Assembly: GCA_025352185.1 (NCBI GenBank)
Contig: JANXTV010000534.1
Span: 1-8,005 of the forward strand
Direction of reading: 5' to 3'
DNA: 8,005 nt
Source: Oligoflexia bacterium
GTDB taxonomy: Bacteria; Bdellovibrionota; UBA1018
A program made the translations under genes and the position numbers. Shown piece after piece: positions 1-6,103 of this stretch; positions within the stretch are counted from its first letter, which is position 1, and every line of letters begins with the position of its first letter. The notes under the pieces were generated by a model. It was not told the origin of the DNA, did no database searches, and saw only the letters and a program-made list of their open reading frames with translations.

Positions 1-867
1 TTTAGATCAGTATTTCCAGACCGACGGATTTGGATAGAGGCCATCGGATACGCGAATAAGGATCCTCATGGAAATGTCATCCGACTCGCGGGCACCTGTC
101 AGGATATCACGGATCTAGTCGTGGCTGAGTCAGAGATGAAGCTCGAACGGGCGAAGTCGATTCATAGCGCAAAGATGGCGTCGCTCGGAGAAATGTCTGC
201 GGGAGTGGCGCACGAAATAAATAACCCCCTTACGATTATTTCCGGGAATCTAGATATCCTCGAGCGTTATCTGACCGAACCGGAAAAGTTTTCAGAAAAA
301 GTGAGTACTCTACGCAGAGCGACCACTCGGATTACGAAAATTGTGAGTGGACTCCGTAAATTTTCGCGCACTTCAGAAAGAAAACTTCACGCTCTCTATG
401 CGGTATCCGATATCGTACAGGAAGCAATTTTTCTCACCGAGCCCAAGGCGAAGCGGGAGACCGTAGACGTCATCTTTGAATCTTCGGTAGACGGAAATAT
501 TCGGTGTGATGAAATCGAAATTGAGCAAGTACTCATCAATCTTTTGAATAATGCGATTGATGCGGTTTCGGATTTAGAAGTTCGCTGGGTAAAAGTTTTT
601 CTCACTTCAAACGAGAAAGAAATGATTTTACAAATTCGCGATTCGGGTCCGGGTATCAGCGAAGAAGTTCAAAAAAAATTATTCCAACCTTTTTTCACGA
701 CGAAGTCCGTCGGGCAGGGGACCGGACTCGGACTTTCGATTGTGAAAGGAATTCTCGACGAGCACGGTTCCACCATCGAGATTATCCCGGGCGAAGGCCA
801 TACGTGCTTCGAAATTCGATTTCCGCTCGGCCTTTCTCAGAATGTACCGAAGTCTGTAAATGCTTGA
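1..867 (+). CDS. PAS-containing sensor histidine kinase (5' end missing)
   Basis: The reading frame is open from base 1, so the gene enters from the left; 288 residues are visible. Fragment residues 1-38 look like the end of a PAS/PAC sensor domain (RRIWIEAIGYANKD, then GTCQDITDL). A short helical linker leads to the dimerisation/phosphoacceptor domain, whose H-box AHEINNPL places the phosphorylated His at about residue 71 (codon 211-213). The ATPase domain follows: N-box QVLINLLNNAIDA (about 176-188), DSGPGIS (214-220), FFTTK (231-235) and GQGTGLGLSIVKGI (238-251). It should autophosphorylate on His and pass phosphate to a response regulator. No receiver domain follows the ATPase and no regulator gene lies downstream, so the partner is elsewhere or upstream. 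Input signal and membrane attachment cannot be judged because the N-terminus is missing. The GTG at 121 is internal, not the start. Family call is firm; specific identity unknown. Confidence 0.95.
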   Translation, partial: FRSVFPDRRIWIEAIGYANKDPHGNVIRLAGTCQDITDLVVAESEMKLERAKSIHSAKMASLGEMSAGVAHEINNPLTIISGNLDILERYLTEPEKFSEKVSTLRRATTRITKIVSGLRKFSRTSERKLHALYAVSDIVQEAIFLTEPKAKRETVDVIFESSVDGNIRCDEIEIEQVLINLLNNAIDAVSDLEVRWVKVFLTSNEKEMILQIRDSGPGISEEVQKKLFQPFFTTKSVGQGTGLGLSIVKGILDEHGSTIEIIPGEGHTCFEIRFPLGLSQNVPKSVNA

Positions 868-1040
868 TATTACTACTTAAAAGTAAAGACTGGGCTTCTC
901 TTGCGACTCAATATAGTGCATTGCGATATTTTCTTGCAGTTTGAATCTCTGCACGTTACGTAAGGGTCACAGTTTACGACGTAGTTTTTTTAGCTAACGC
1001 GCGAAATCCAGCGAGTGTAGTTTCGCTACGAAAATTTCCC

Positions 1041-1058
1041 CCCAATTTTCGAATTGGG
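1041..1058 (+). other. Perfect hairpin with UUCG tetraloop
   Basis: CCCAATT (1041-1047) pairs exactly with AATTGGG (1052-1058) around the loop TTCG (1048-1051). UUCG loops are unusually stable in RNA, although the closing pair here is T-A rather than the optimal C-G. It sits just 5' of the terminator and inside a possible 7-bp outer stem (1021-1027 with 1062-1068), which suggests a folded RNA rather than a random repeat. Confidence 0.5.
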
Positions 1059-1065
1059 TACAGCG

Positions 1066-1100
1066 AAAAGGCGATTCTCCAAGAAGGGGAGTCGCCTTTT
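1066..1100 (+). terminator. Intrinsic terminator upstream of udk
   Basis: A 15-bp stem pairs 1066-1080 (AAAAGGCGATTCTCC) with 1086-1100 (GGGGAGTCGCCTTTT), loop AAGAA, with two G-U wobbles. The stem begins with four A and ends with four T, giving a short U-tract for plus-strand transcripts. It should end transcription arriving from the kinase side, or act as an attenuator if the udk promoter lies further upstream. Confidence 0.8.
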
Positions 1101-1140
1101 CAATTGTGGGGTCCGCGCGTGACTGTTAAATCCTTTTTCC

Positions 1141-1755
1141 ATGTATCTGATCGGGATTGCGGGCGGCTCGGGTTCGGGAAAGACGACGTTCTCGAAAAAA
1201 ATCATCAGTCGCGTGAATCACGCAGACTTACTTCTGCTTTCCCAAGACTCTTATTATCTTTCTACGGCGGCGGCTCATTTGAAGCTTCACGGTGAAGCGA
1301 ACTTCGACCATCCGGAAGCGTTCGACTGGCCGTTGCTACGTGATCACCTCTCGCGCTTAAAGCGAGGAGAGACCGTATCGGTGCCCGAGTACGACTATAA
1401 AACGAGTACTCGTACGGGGGGAACTCATACCGCCGGTCCGGCAAAGGTCGTCATTCTCGAGGGAATCTTTACGCTCTGGGATCAGGAACTACGCGACCTC
1501 TTCGACGCGAAAATTTACCTTCACGTCGAGGCCGACATCCGGTTTATTCGTCGCCTCCATCGGGACGTGCGTGAACGAGGCCGAACTCACGACGAAATTG
1601 TTCGCCGGTACTACGATACGGTCCGGCCCATGCACCAGCTCTACCTTGAGCCGACTCGTAAGTACGCGGACGTAATCGTCGGGGAAGAAAGCGACGTCGC
1701 TGCCGATATGGTTGCCGCTCGGGTGCGTGAACTACTCCATATATCTAAAACCTAA
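1141..1755 (+). CDS. udk: Uridine kinase (uridine/cytidine kinase)
   Basis: Phosphorylates uridine or cytidine with ATP or GTP to UMP or CMP in the cytoplasm, the main pyrimidine nucleoside salvage step. The protein has 204 residues, close to the usual ~210. Residues 3-16 hold the P-loop (Walker A GGSGSGKT, 8-15). QDSYY (35-39), NFDHPEAFD (54-62) and PEYDY (82-86) are typical nucleoside-binding segments of the family. VVILEGIF (103-110) is the conserved strand after them, an Arg-rich lid lies at 137-148 (RRLHRDVRERGR), and PTRKYADVIV is at 171-180. The start is well fixed: a TGA lies in frame at 1120-1122, and the P-loop begins where expected. No Shine-Dalgarno sequence precedes it (CCTTTTTCC). 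rnj follows 43 bases downstream on the same strand, so co-transcription is likely. The related phosphoribulokinase is less likely given length and motifs. Confidence 0.94.
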   Translation: MYLIGIAGGSGSGKTTFSKKIISRVNHADLLLLSQDSYYLSTAAAHLKLHGEANFDHPEAFDWPLLRDHLSRLKRGETVSVPEYDYKTSTRTGGTHTAGPAKVVILEGIFTLWDQELRDLFDAKIYLHVEADIRFIRRLHRDVRERGRTHDEIVRRYYDTVRPMHQLYLEPTRKYADVIVGEESDVAADMVAARVRELLHISKT

Positions 1756-1798
1756 ATTTCCGTGGCCTAACTCCGGTCATTCAAGGCAAAGTTAGCAG

Positions 1799-3502
1799 AT
1801 GACCGATCTCTTCTTAGACTCTCTTTCAATCGAATCGGGTACTTTAAGAATTATCCCCCTCGGCGGACTTGGGGAAATCGGGATGAACTGCCTGATCATT
1901 GAGTCGCCCGACGAAATTATCGTTATCGATTGCGGCGTCCTCTTTAGCGATCTCGATCATTTCGGAATCGAATTTGTCATCCCTGACTTCACCTACCTGA
2001 AGAATCGAGCGGATAAGGTAAAAGCGATCATTCTCACCCATGGGCACGAAGACCATATCGGGGCAGTCCCTTACCTCCTTAAGAATGGAATTCGCGCACC
2101 CCTTTACGCGTCTCCCTTTACATCCCTGATGCTACGGGAAAAGCTGACGGAGTTTGGTTTACTTCAGTCGACCGAGATTCGAACCTTTAAAATGGGGGGC
2201 ACGTTCTCCACGAAAGATTTTAAGGTTACGACGACTTCGGTGAATCACTCGATCGTCGATGCTGCGGCACTCATCATCGACACTCCGATCGGAAAAATTA
2301 TTCATACGGGCGATTTTAAAATGGATCCCTCGCCGTTCTTCGGACAGCGAATGGATGAATCGGTTTTTAAAAAAGCGGGGGAAGAGGGCGTCCTCCTGCT
2401 CCTTTCAGATTCTACGAACGTCGAACGGCACTCCCACTCCCAGAGTGAAGCCGACGTTTACGGATCTTTCGATAAACTATTCGCAGCCGCCGAGGGCCTG
2501 ACGATGGTCGCGATGTTCTCCTCGAACGTCGCGCGGATGGCCCAGGTTTTCGATCTAGCTAAGAAAACGAATAAAAAGATCGCGCTCTGCGGCCGCAGTA
2601 TGGAAAAGAATTTTTCATTAGGCGTCGAAGCCGGATTTATAAAGCATTCGGCTGACCAACTCATTCGACTCGATGATATCGATTCCTATAATCGTGAAGA
2701 CGTAATCGTGTTGACGACCGGCACCCAAGGCGAATACCGATCCGCCCTTTTTCGTGTGGCCCAAGGCGAACACTCCCTGATTGATCTCCGCGAGGGAGAC
2801 CGCGTCCTCATGAGTTCCCGGTTTATTCCGGGTAACGAGAAGGAAGTGGGCCGAATGATTAATAACCTTTTTAAGCAGGGTGCCGACGTTCTCTACGAGG
2901 CCACCCACCTGATCCACGTCTCCGGTCATGCCACACGTCCAGAATTAAAGATGATGATGGAATGGACGAAGCCTAAGTTTTTTCTGCCGATTCACGGGGA
3001 ATATCGGATGCTCGTCCACCACGCACGGGTTGCAACCGAAGTAGGGATGAAGGACGAACAGATTTTAGTCGCCTCGAATGGCGATGTCCTATCCATCGGG
3101 AAAGAACACTTCCAGATTACGTACCAGATGGAAGAAGAACCTCGCACTTTTATCGATGGGCGCATGATGAACGAAGTTACGAAGGATATCCTTCGGGATC
3201 GACGAAAGCTCGGAGAGACGGGGGGAATTTTCGTTCTGTTCACCCGCGAACCGGACACTGGGAATATCGTGGCGGGTCCCGAAGTGATTCTTCGCGGTAT
3301 CGTAACCCCGGAGCACGAAGAGCTCATTCTCTCGAAGACTCGGGAGTTAGTGTTGCGACTGGTGCGAGAAGCAAAGCGGGCGAAGGATGCGGGTAAAATG
3401 GACACGGATCTGGCTGAATCGATTCGGGTCGAAGTGAGGCGTCTGGTCTATTCGATTCTCGGAAAAAAACCGGTCGTTATCCCGTTCATTCTGGATCTCT
3501 AG
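1799..3502 (+). CDS. rnj: Ribonuclease J (metallo-beta-lactamase/beta-CASP RNase)
   Basis: RNase J is a zinc-dependent cytoplasmic enzyme with 5'-to-3' exonuclease and endonuclease activity, acting in mRNA decay and rRNA maturation. At 567 residues it has the normal length (~555). The metallo-beta-lactamase core starts at about residue 16 (IIPLGGLGEIGMN). The metal motif HGHEDH is at 81-86; further likely ligands are His150 (VNHS) and Asp172 (HTGDFKMD). The beta-CASP domain includes SDSTNVER (203-210) and FSSNVARM (240-247). The core resumes with SGHATRPEL (375-383) and PIHGEYRML (397-405), His377 and His399 being the expected ligands. The C-terminal domain runs from about 440 to 567. All catalytic motifs look intact. 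The start is fixed by an in-frame TAG at 1793-1795; the upstream AAGG is weak and distant. It probably shares a transcript with udk. Confidence 0.97.
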   Translation: MTDLFLDSLSIESGTLRIIPLGGLGEIGMNCLIIESPDEIIVIDCGVLFSDLDHFGIEFVIPDFTYLKNRADKVKAIILTHGHEDHIGAVPYLLKNGIRAPLYASPFTSLMLREKLTEFGLLQSTEIRTFKMGGTFSTKDFKVTTTSVNHSIVDAAALIIDTPIGKIIHTGDFKMDPSPFFGQRMDESVFKKAGEEGVLLLLSDSTNVERHSHSQSEADVYGSFDKLFAAAEGLTMVAMFSSNVARMAQVFDLAKKTNKKIALCGRSMEKNFSLGVEAGFIKHSADQLIRLDDIDSYNREDVIVLTTGTQGEYRSALFRVAQGEHSLIDLREGDRVLMSSRFIPGNEKEVGRMINNLFKQGADVLYEATHLIHVSGHATRPELKMMMEWTKPKFFLPIHGEYRMLVHHARVATEVGMKDEQILVASNGDVLSIGKEHFQITYQMEEEPRTFIDGRMMNEVTKDILRDRRKLGETGGIFVLFTREPDTGNIVAGPEVILRGIVTPEHEELILSKTRELVLRLVREAKRAKDAGKMDTDLAESIRVEVRRLVYSILGKKPVVIPFILDL

Positions 3503-3534
3503 TCATGGGTCTTAAGTCCTTCATCCAAGAATAA

Positions 3535-3569
3535 AAAGGGCCCGCGAGATAGATACTCGCGAGCCCTTT
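3535..3569 (-). terminator. Terminator between convergent rnj and M14 peptidase genes
   Basis: A 14-bp stem pairs 3535-3548 (AAAGGGCCCGCGAG) with 3556-3569 (CTCGCGAGCCCTTT), loop ATAGATA. One position is a C-A mismatch in plus-strand RNA but a G-U wobble in minus-strand RNA. The minus transcript also gets the better run, CCCTTTTTATT. It is therefore best read as the terminator of the carboxypeptidase gene, probably also serving rnj (plus tail CCCTTTCGTATTATTT). Confidence 0.85.
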
Positions 3570-3593
3570 CGTATTATTTAAATCGTTACGAAG

Positions 3594-4916
3594 TTAGAAA
3601 TGAAACGGATGAATTTCGACACGGTTTCGTGCCGAAATTCCGGAGCTTGGCCAGATGGATCCGGGCCGCTTCGTGGGAGGTGTGGTCTCATCCGGTTTCG
3701 CTCGGTACGGATCGTCGGCGAGCTCGATCATATAGAGGACCGGCTTTAAGTTTGCGGCGAAGGTAGGGTCGATCGCTTTCTGCCCGGGATAAAAGCCACC
3801 CGCGTAGATCGAACTCGGAGTGAGTTCGAAAGTAAACGCAAAGATTCCGTGTTCCCCGTAGGCCCAGTCGGTCGTATCTCCAGAAGCAATATAGAGCGAA
3901 CTGGCTTGCTCGGGCGTGTAGTGGTTCCAGCCAGCCATGGTTTTCGCCATCGTTTCGAAGACCGCGAGGTCCTTCTTTTCTTCGATGGAATCGTACTTAT
4001 GGCCCCAAGGATAAAGGATGAGTTCCGAAAACGTGTGGAAACTGAGGAGCACTTTCGCATTCAGGTGATCTTCGATGAATGCCTTCATGACCTGCGTTTC
4101 CGGCTCGGAGAAAGGTTTCGGCCCCATGTAAACGTCCGAGTTTGTGTTTGTCGACGATCCGCCGGTACCCCACTGGTATCCGTAGTTGCGGTTTAGATCC
4201 ACTCCGTAGGTACCATCGCCATTCGGGCGTCGGTTTTTTCTCCAGCTCAGGTAACGTCCTTTAGAGATGTCGTATTCGGATCCGTCGGGATTTACGAGGG
4301 GAACAAACCAAAGGTCACGGCTATCGAGGAGGGCAGAAATTTTCGCATCCGCCTTATTCTTTAGAAGGTAGTCGACCATCATCAGGGGGATCTCGACCGA
4401 TAGGTGTTCCCGCGCGTGATGGGCCCCGAGGAAGATAGCGCCGGCTTTATTACTCTTCCCTTTTTCGAGGGATTCCTTCGTCGTGTTCAGCTGGATCGCC
4501 ATGATGTCGCGGCCCTCGAGGGAGGTTCCGACGATATGCACTTTTGCAATTTCCGGATTCTCCTTTTCCATTCGAGCGAGTTCGGCTTTCACTTCCGCGT
4601 AATCGTGAAAGCGTTCATCTTTCGATGGGAATCCGGCTTCGAAACCGTGGTGACCGCCGCGGCCCACGGTAAAATCGAAGTTGCCGAGAATCTTTATTCC
4701 GTGGCTCTCCAGCGCCGACATAGTTTTCGCATCGGCGAAACCCCAAGCGCTGTCGGACCTGACGGATTCGATACTCATCCCGAGAGTTTCGGCGAGGGTC
4801 CGGGATTCCCGAGTCTTCGCGTTGATTTGGATAAAACGTTGTTGGAGAGTCGCATCCGCTTCCGCGAAGGCGACGGTGGAAGTGAGAAAAAGGCAGAGCC
4901 CAATAAATAAACGCAT
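3594..4916 (-). CDS. Secreted zinc carboxypeptidase, peptidase family M14
   Basis: A metallo-exopeptidase expected to remove C-terminal residues from peptides outside the cytoplasm. Of 440 residues, 1-18 form a Sec signal peptide with likely cleavage after AFA. Residues 19 to about 98 resemble a propeptide, and the catalytic domain runs from about 100 to 402. By alignment to carboxypeptidase A in memory, zinc ligands are His167 and Glu170 (HHARE, 166-170) and His294 (SFHTFSEL). Substrate-binding residues are Arg229 (WRKNRR), Asn242/Arg243 (DLNRNY) and Tyr342 (SLYIASGD). The catalytic Glu is Glu364 (TFELTP). The pocket segment SGDTTDW has Asp347 and Thr349 at the specificity positions, as I recall for carboxypeptidase T, so broad specificity is possible (inference). 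A 38-residue Pro/Thr-rich tail ending HPFHF follows the domain. It lies 132 bases downstream of another secreted-protein gene on the same strand. No strong ribosome site sits close to the ATG. Confidence 0.95.
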   Translation of the reverse strand: MRLFIGLCLFLTSTVAFAEADATLQQRFIQINAKTRESRTLAETLGMSIESVRSDSAWGFADAKTMSALESHGIKILGNFDFTVGRGGHHGFEAGFPSKDERFHDYAEVKAELARMEKENPEIAKVHIVGTSLEGRDIMAIQLNTTKESLEKGKSNKAGAIFLGAHHAREHLSVEIPLMMVDYLLKNKADAKISALLDSRDLWFVPLVNPDGSEYDISKGRYLSWRKNRRPNGDGTYGVDLNRNYGYQWGTGGSSTNTNSDVYMGPKPFSEPETQVMKAFIEDHLNAKVLLSFHTFSELILYPWGHKYDSIEEKKDLAVFETMAKTMAGWNHYTPEQASSLYIASGDTTDWAYGEHGIFAFTFELTPSSIYAGGFYPGQKAIDPTFAANLKPVLYMIELADDPYRAKPDETTPPTKRPGSIWPSSGISARNRVEIHPFHF

Positions 4917-4976
4917 GAAAGAATCCGTTCCCTTCTGAAGTCCCGGGGTCCGTGGGACTGTGGTGGTGAGGACTCG

Positions 4977-5004
4977 ATGGTAACCGCTGGGAGGATACCG
5001 ACAA
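4977..5004 (-). promoter_or_regulatory. Weak candidate promoter for the M14 peptidase gene
   Basis: On the minus strand TTGTCG (-35, bases 5004-4999) and TACCAT (-10, bases 4982-4977) each match the sigma-70 consensus at four of six positions, with a 16-base spacer. A start near 4970 would leave a leader of about 50 bases before the ATG at 4916. Such matches arise easily by chance; the gene could instead be transcribed from upstream of 5519. Confidence 0.22.
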
Positions 5005-5048
5005 GCCGCACCGCTTCCGAGGGCGGAGTCTGTGGGGGCGCTTATTGA

Positions 5049-5519
5049 TTAGTTACTGATCGTGCAGGTAATCGCGCCACCGGAGTTACCGTGAGCGGCT
5101 TGGTTACTGAGAACGGTGATCGAAGTCACGCTACCGTGGTCGAGGTTGAGGGTGACCGTATTATAGTCGGAGATACGAACATCGTAGCTACCGCCGTCGT
5201 AGTAGTAGAGCTCAAGTTTTTCGGCGGTGTCCGTGATTCGGTAAGATACGTAGCGCGGCTGATAGTCGAATAGAGAGAAGTCTCGGGAGTCGCGGTACTT
5301 CGAGGGTTCATCGAGCGAGGCGGAAACCCAGGTGAGTCCGGCGCGGACGGTGCACTTTTCTCCGTGAAAGTTTTTTCCGGTAAGTGAACCCTGTAGGAGA
5401 TTCTGAATTTTGGTCATCACCGCATCAGATGCACGGGGTTCTGCGAATGACGTCGAAGTAGAAAGCGACGCTCCGATGGAAACGGCGATCAAGGACATGA
5501 CCCAAAGATTTATTTTCAT
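5049..5519 (-). CDS. Small secreted protein of unknown function with two cysteines
   Basis: I do not recognise a family. The protein has 156 residues. Residues 1-26 are a clear Sec signal peptide: a Lys near the N-terminus, a hydrophobic core and an SFA cleavage site before Glu27. The mature part of about 130 residues has only two cysteines, Cys56 (GEKCTV) and Cys152 (AITCTI) near the C-terminus, well placed for one disulfide after export. It is rich in Ser, Thr, Tyr and Asp, with alternating beta-like stretches (KLELYYYDGG, VTLNLDHGSVTSITVL), suggesting a small beta-sandwich or barrel (inference). No lipobox, membrane segment or catalytic motif is visible. The start is supported by GAGGAA (5533-5528) 8 bases before the ATG. 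It is the upstream member of a minus-strand pair with the M14 carboxypeptidase. It could be a periplasmic or secreted accessory protein; no function is claimed. Confidence 0.85.
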   Translation of the reverse strand: MKINLWVMSLIAVSIGASLSTSTSFAEPRASDAVMTKIQNLLQGSLTGKNFHGEKCTVRAGLTWVSASLDEPSKYRDSRDFSLFDYQPRYVSYRITDTAEKLELYYYDGGSYDVRISDYNTVTLNLDHGSVTSITVLSNQAAHGNSGGAITCTISN

Positions 5520-5810
5520 TTTCGTGATTCCTCGTTTTTAGTGACCTGTCCATAAGAGCAATCCACGGGCCAGGGCGTCGGCGGATATACGCGAGTTCAC
5601 CCCCGTTCCGAGGCCATTCCCTGTCGAGTTCGAGTGCAAGTGTCTAACGGTCATCCAATCTGTGGGGGGTATGGAGCGAAGTATAAACGCTTGAATCTGT
5701 TGCCTTTTAGAGGGCGATGCCGTTTAAACGCGCCGTCAACTTTCCGTCATTTACCCCGAATACTTTATTAAATCACTCAAGAATAGACCTCCGCCCCCCG
5801 AAAGGTATTA
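5520..5810. other. Divergent intergenic region
   Basis: This region separates the minus-strand secreted-protein gene from the plus-strand Cys/His protein gene and must hold promoters for both. No gene, tRNA or repeat array is visible. Candidate signals are weak: TATACT on the minus strand (5685-5680) resembles a -10 box without a matching -35; an AT-rich stretch at 5750-5785 is a plausible plus-strand promoter area without clear boxes; and CGTTTAAACG (5721-5730) is a perfect 10-base palindrome that could be an operator. The part nearest the secreted-protein gene is GC-richer and featureless. Confidence 0.4.
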
Positions 5811-5813
5811 ATG

Positions 5814-5820
5814 AAAGGGG
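5814..5820 (+). promoter_or_regulatory. Ribosome binding site favouring the start at 5829
   Basis: AAAGGGG ends 8 bases before the ATG at 5829. The earlier in-frame ATG at 5811 overlaps this site and has only AAAGG five bases upstream. The first six codons from 5811 look like the leader that carries this site, so 5829 is preferred, though 5811 cannot be excluded. Confidence 0.45.
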
Positions 5821-5828
5821 TTCATCCT

Positions 5829-6059
5829 ATGGGTACTAAAAAGGGCGCACCAGAAACAGCAGGCACGACGAGCGGAAAAACGATTTGCGGAGCGGAGGGC
5901 TGTAAGCACACCGACTGGAAATTCAGTTTCTGCCAAGAGCATTACGAACAATTTAAGTTCGGACTGATTAAAAAAGACGGAAAAGTGGTTTCCGACTACG
6001 AGAAAAAATTCGAGCACTACCAGGCGTTTAAGAGCCGGGTAGCTCAAAAGGCCGCGTAA
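5829..6059 (+). CDS. Small Cys/His (putative zinc-knuckle) protein
   Basis: A 76-residue cytoplasmic protein (82 if started at 5811) that I cannot assign to a named family. After a Gly/Thr/Lys-rich N-terminus (1-18) comes Cys20-X4-Cys25-X9-Cys35-X2-His38, within CGAEGCKH and FCQEHYEQF. That spacing resembles the CxxxGC...CxxHY zinc-binding knuckle found in some phage and actinobacterial proteins, so metal binding is plausible. The rest (39-76) is charged and probably helical (LIKKDG, SDYEKKFEHY), rich in Lys, without membrane segment or signal peptide. Possible roles include nucleic-acid or protein binding, but none is shown. The gene stands alone: divergent from the secreted-protein gene, convergent with rph, and followed by a hairpin over its stop codon and a strong terminator. 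It therefore has its own short transcript, often a sign of a well-expressed small protein. The coding call is supported by the ordered Cys/His pattern and ribosome site. Confidence 0.85.
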   Translation: MGTKKGAPETAGTTSGKTICGAEGCKHTDWKFSFCQEHYEQFKFGLIKKDGKVVSDYEKKFEHYQAFKSRVAQKAA

Positions 6060-6075
6060 TCGCGTTCGCGATTAC
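6056..6075 (+). other. Perfect hairpin spanning the stop codon of the Cys/His protein
   Basis: GTAATCGC (6056-6063) pairs perfectly with GCGATTAC (6068-6075) around GTTC. The stop codon TAA (6057-6059) lies in the 5' arm. No T-run follows, so it is not a standard intrinsic terminator; it may protect the 3' end of the message or be a protein-binding palindrome. Confidence 0.5.
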
Positions 6076-6103
6076 CACCAGAGCTGTACCCACCAACCAC
6101 CTC

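Larger units (their letters stand above)
868..1140 (+). other. Structured non-coding gap before udk
   Basis: No convincing gene lies in these 273 bases. Several small inverted repeats are visible: TGCAG 935-939 with CTGCA 949-953; the palindrome TTACGTAA 956-963; GCGAAA 1001-1006 with TTTCGC 1021-1026; and TTTCGCT 1021-1027 with AGCGAAA 1062-1068. The last stem encloses a perfect 7-bp hairpin with a TTCG loop (1041-1058). The segment ends in the intrinsic terminator at 1066-1100. TTTCGC at 1021 can pair upstream or downstream, so alternative folds are possible. It may be the 3' untranslated end of the kinase transcript, a small RNA gene, or a leader attenuator for udk. No known RNA family was recognised and no strong promoter was found. 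Confidence 0.45.

Noticed and set aside
121..123. GTG as the start codon of the histidine kinase
   Set aside because: The same frame is open upstream to base 1 and encodes a PAS/PAC-like end, so the GTG is internal.
1104..1295. A short plus-strand frame overlapping the start of udk
   Set aside because: It is out of frame with udk, overlaps its P-loop codons and has no motif or ribosome site.
2992..3405. A 137-codon minus-strand reading frame inside rnj
   Set aside because: It lies opposite the RNase J C-terminal region; Ser/Arg-rich composition is typical of an antisense shadow.
4404..4910. A 168-codon plus-strand reading frame
   Set aside because: It lies wholly opposite the M14 peptidase gene, which has a signal peptide and full catalytic motifs; the antisense product shows no family features.
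4939..4959. Inverted repeat AGTCCC/GGGACT as a terminator between the two secreted-protein genes
   Set aside because: Only six base pairs with a nine-base loop and no T-run on the minus strand.
5600..5660. Possible tRNA T-arm around the GTTCGAG sequence
   Set aside because: No matching acceptor, anticodon or D arms could be built around it.
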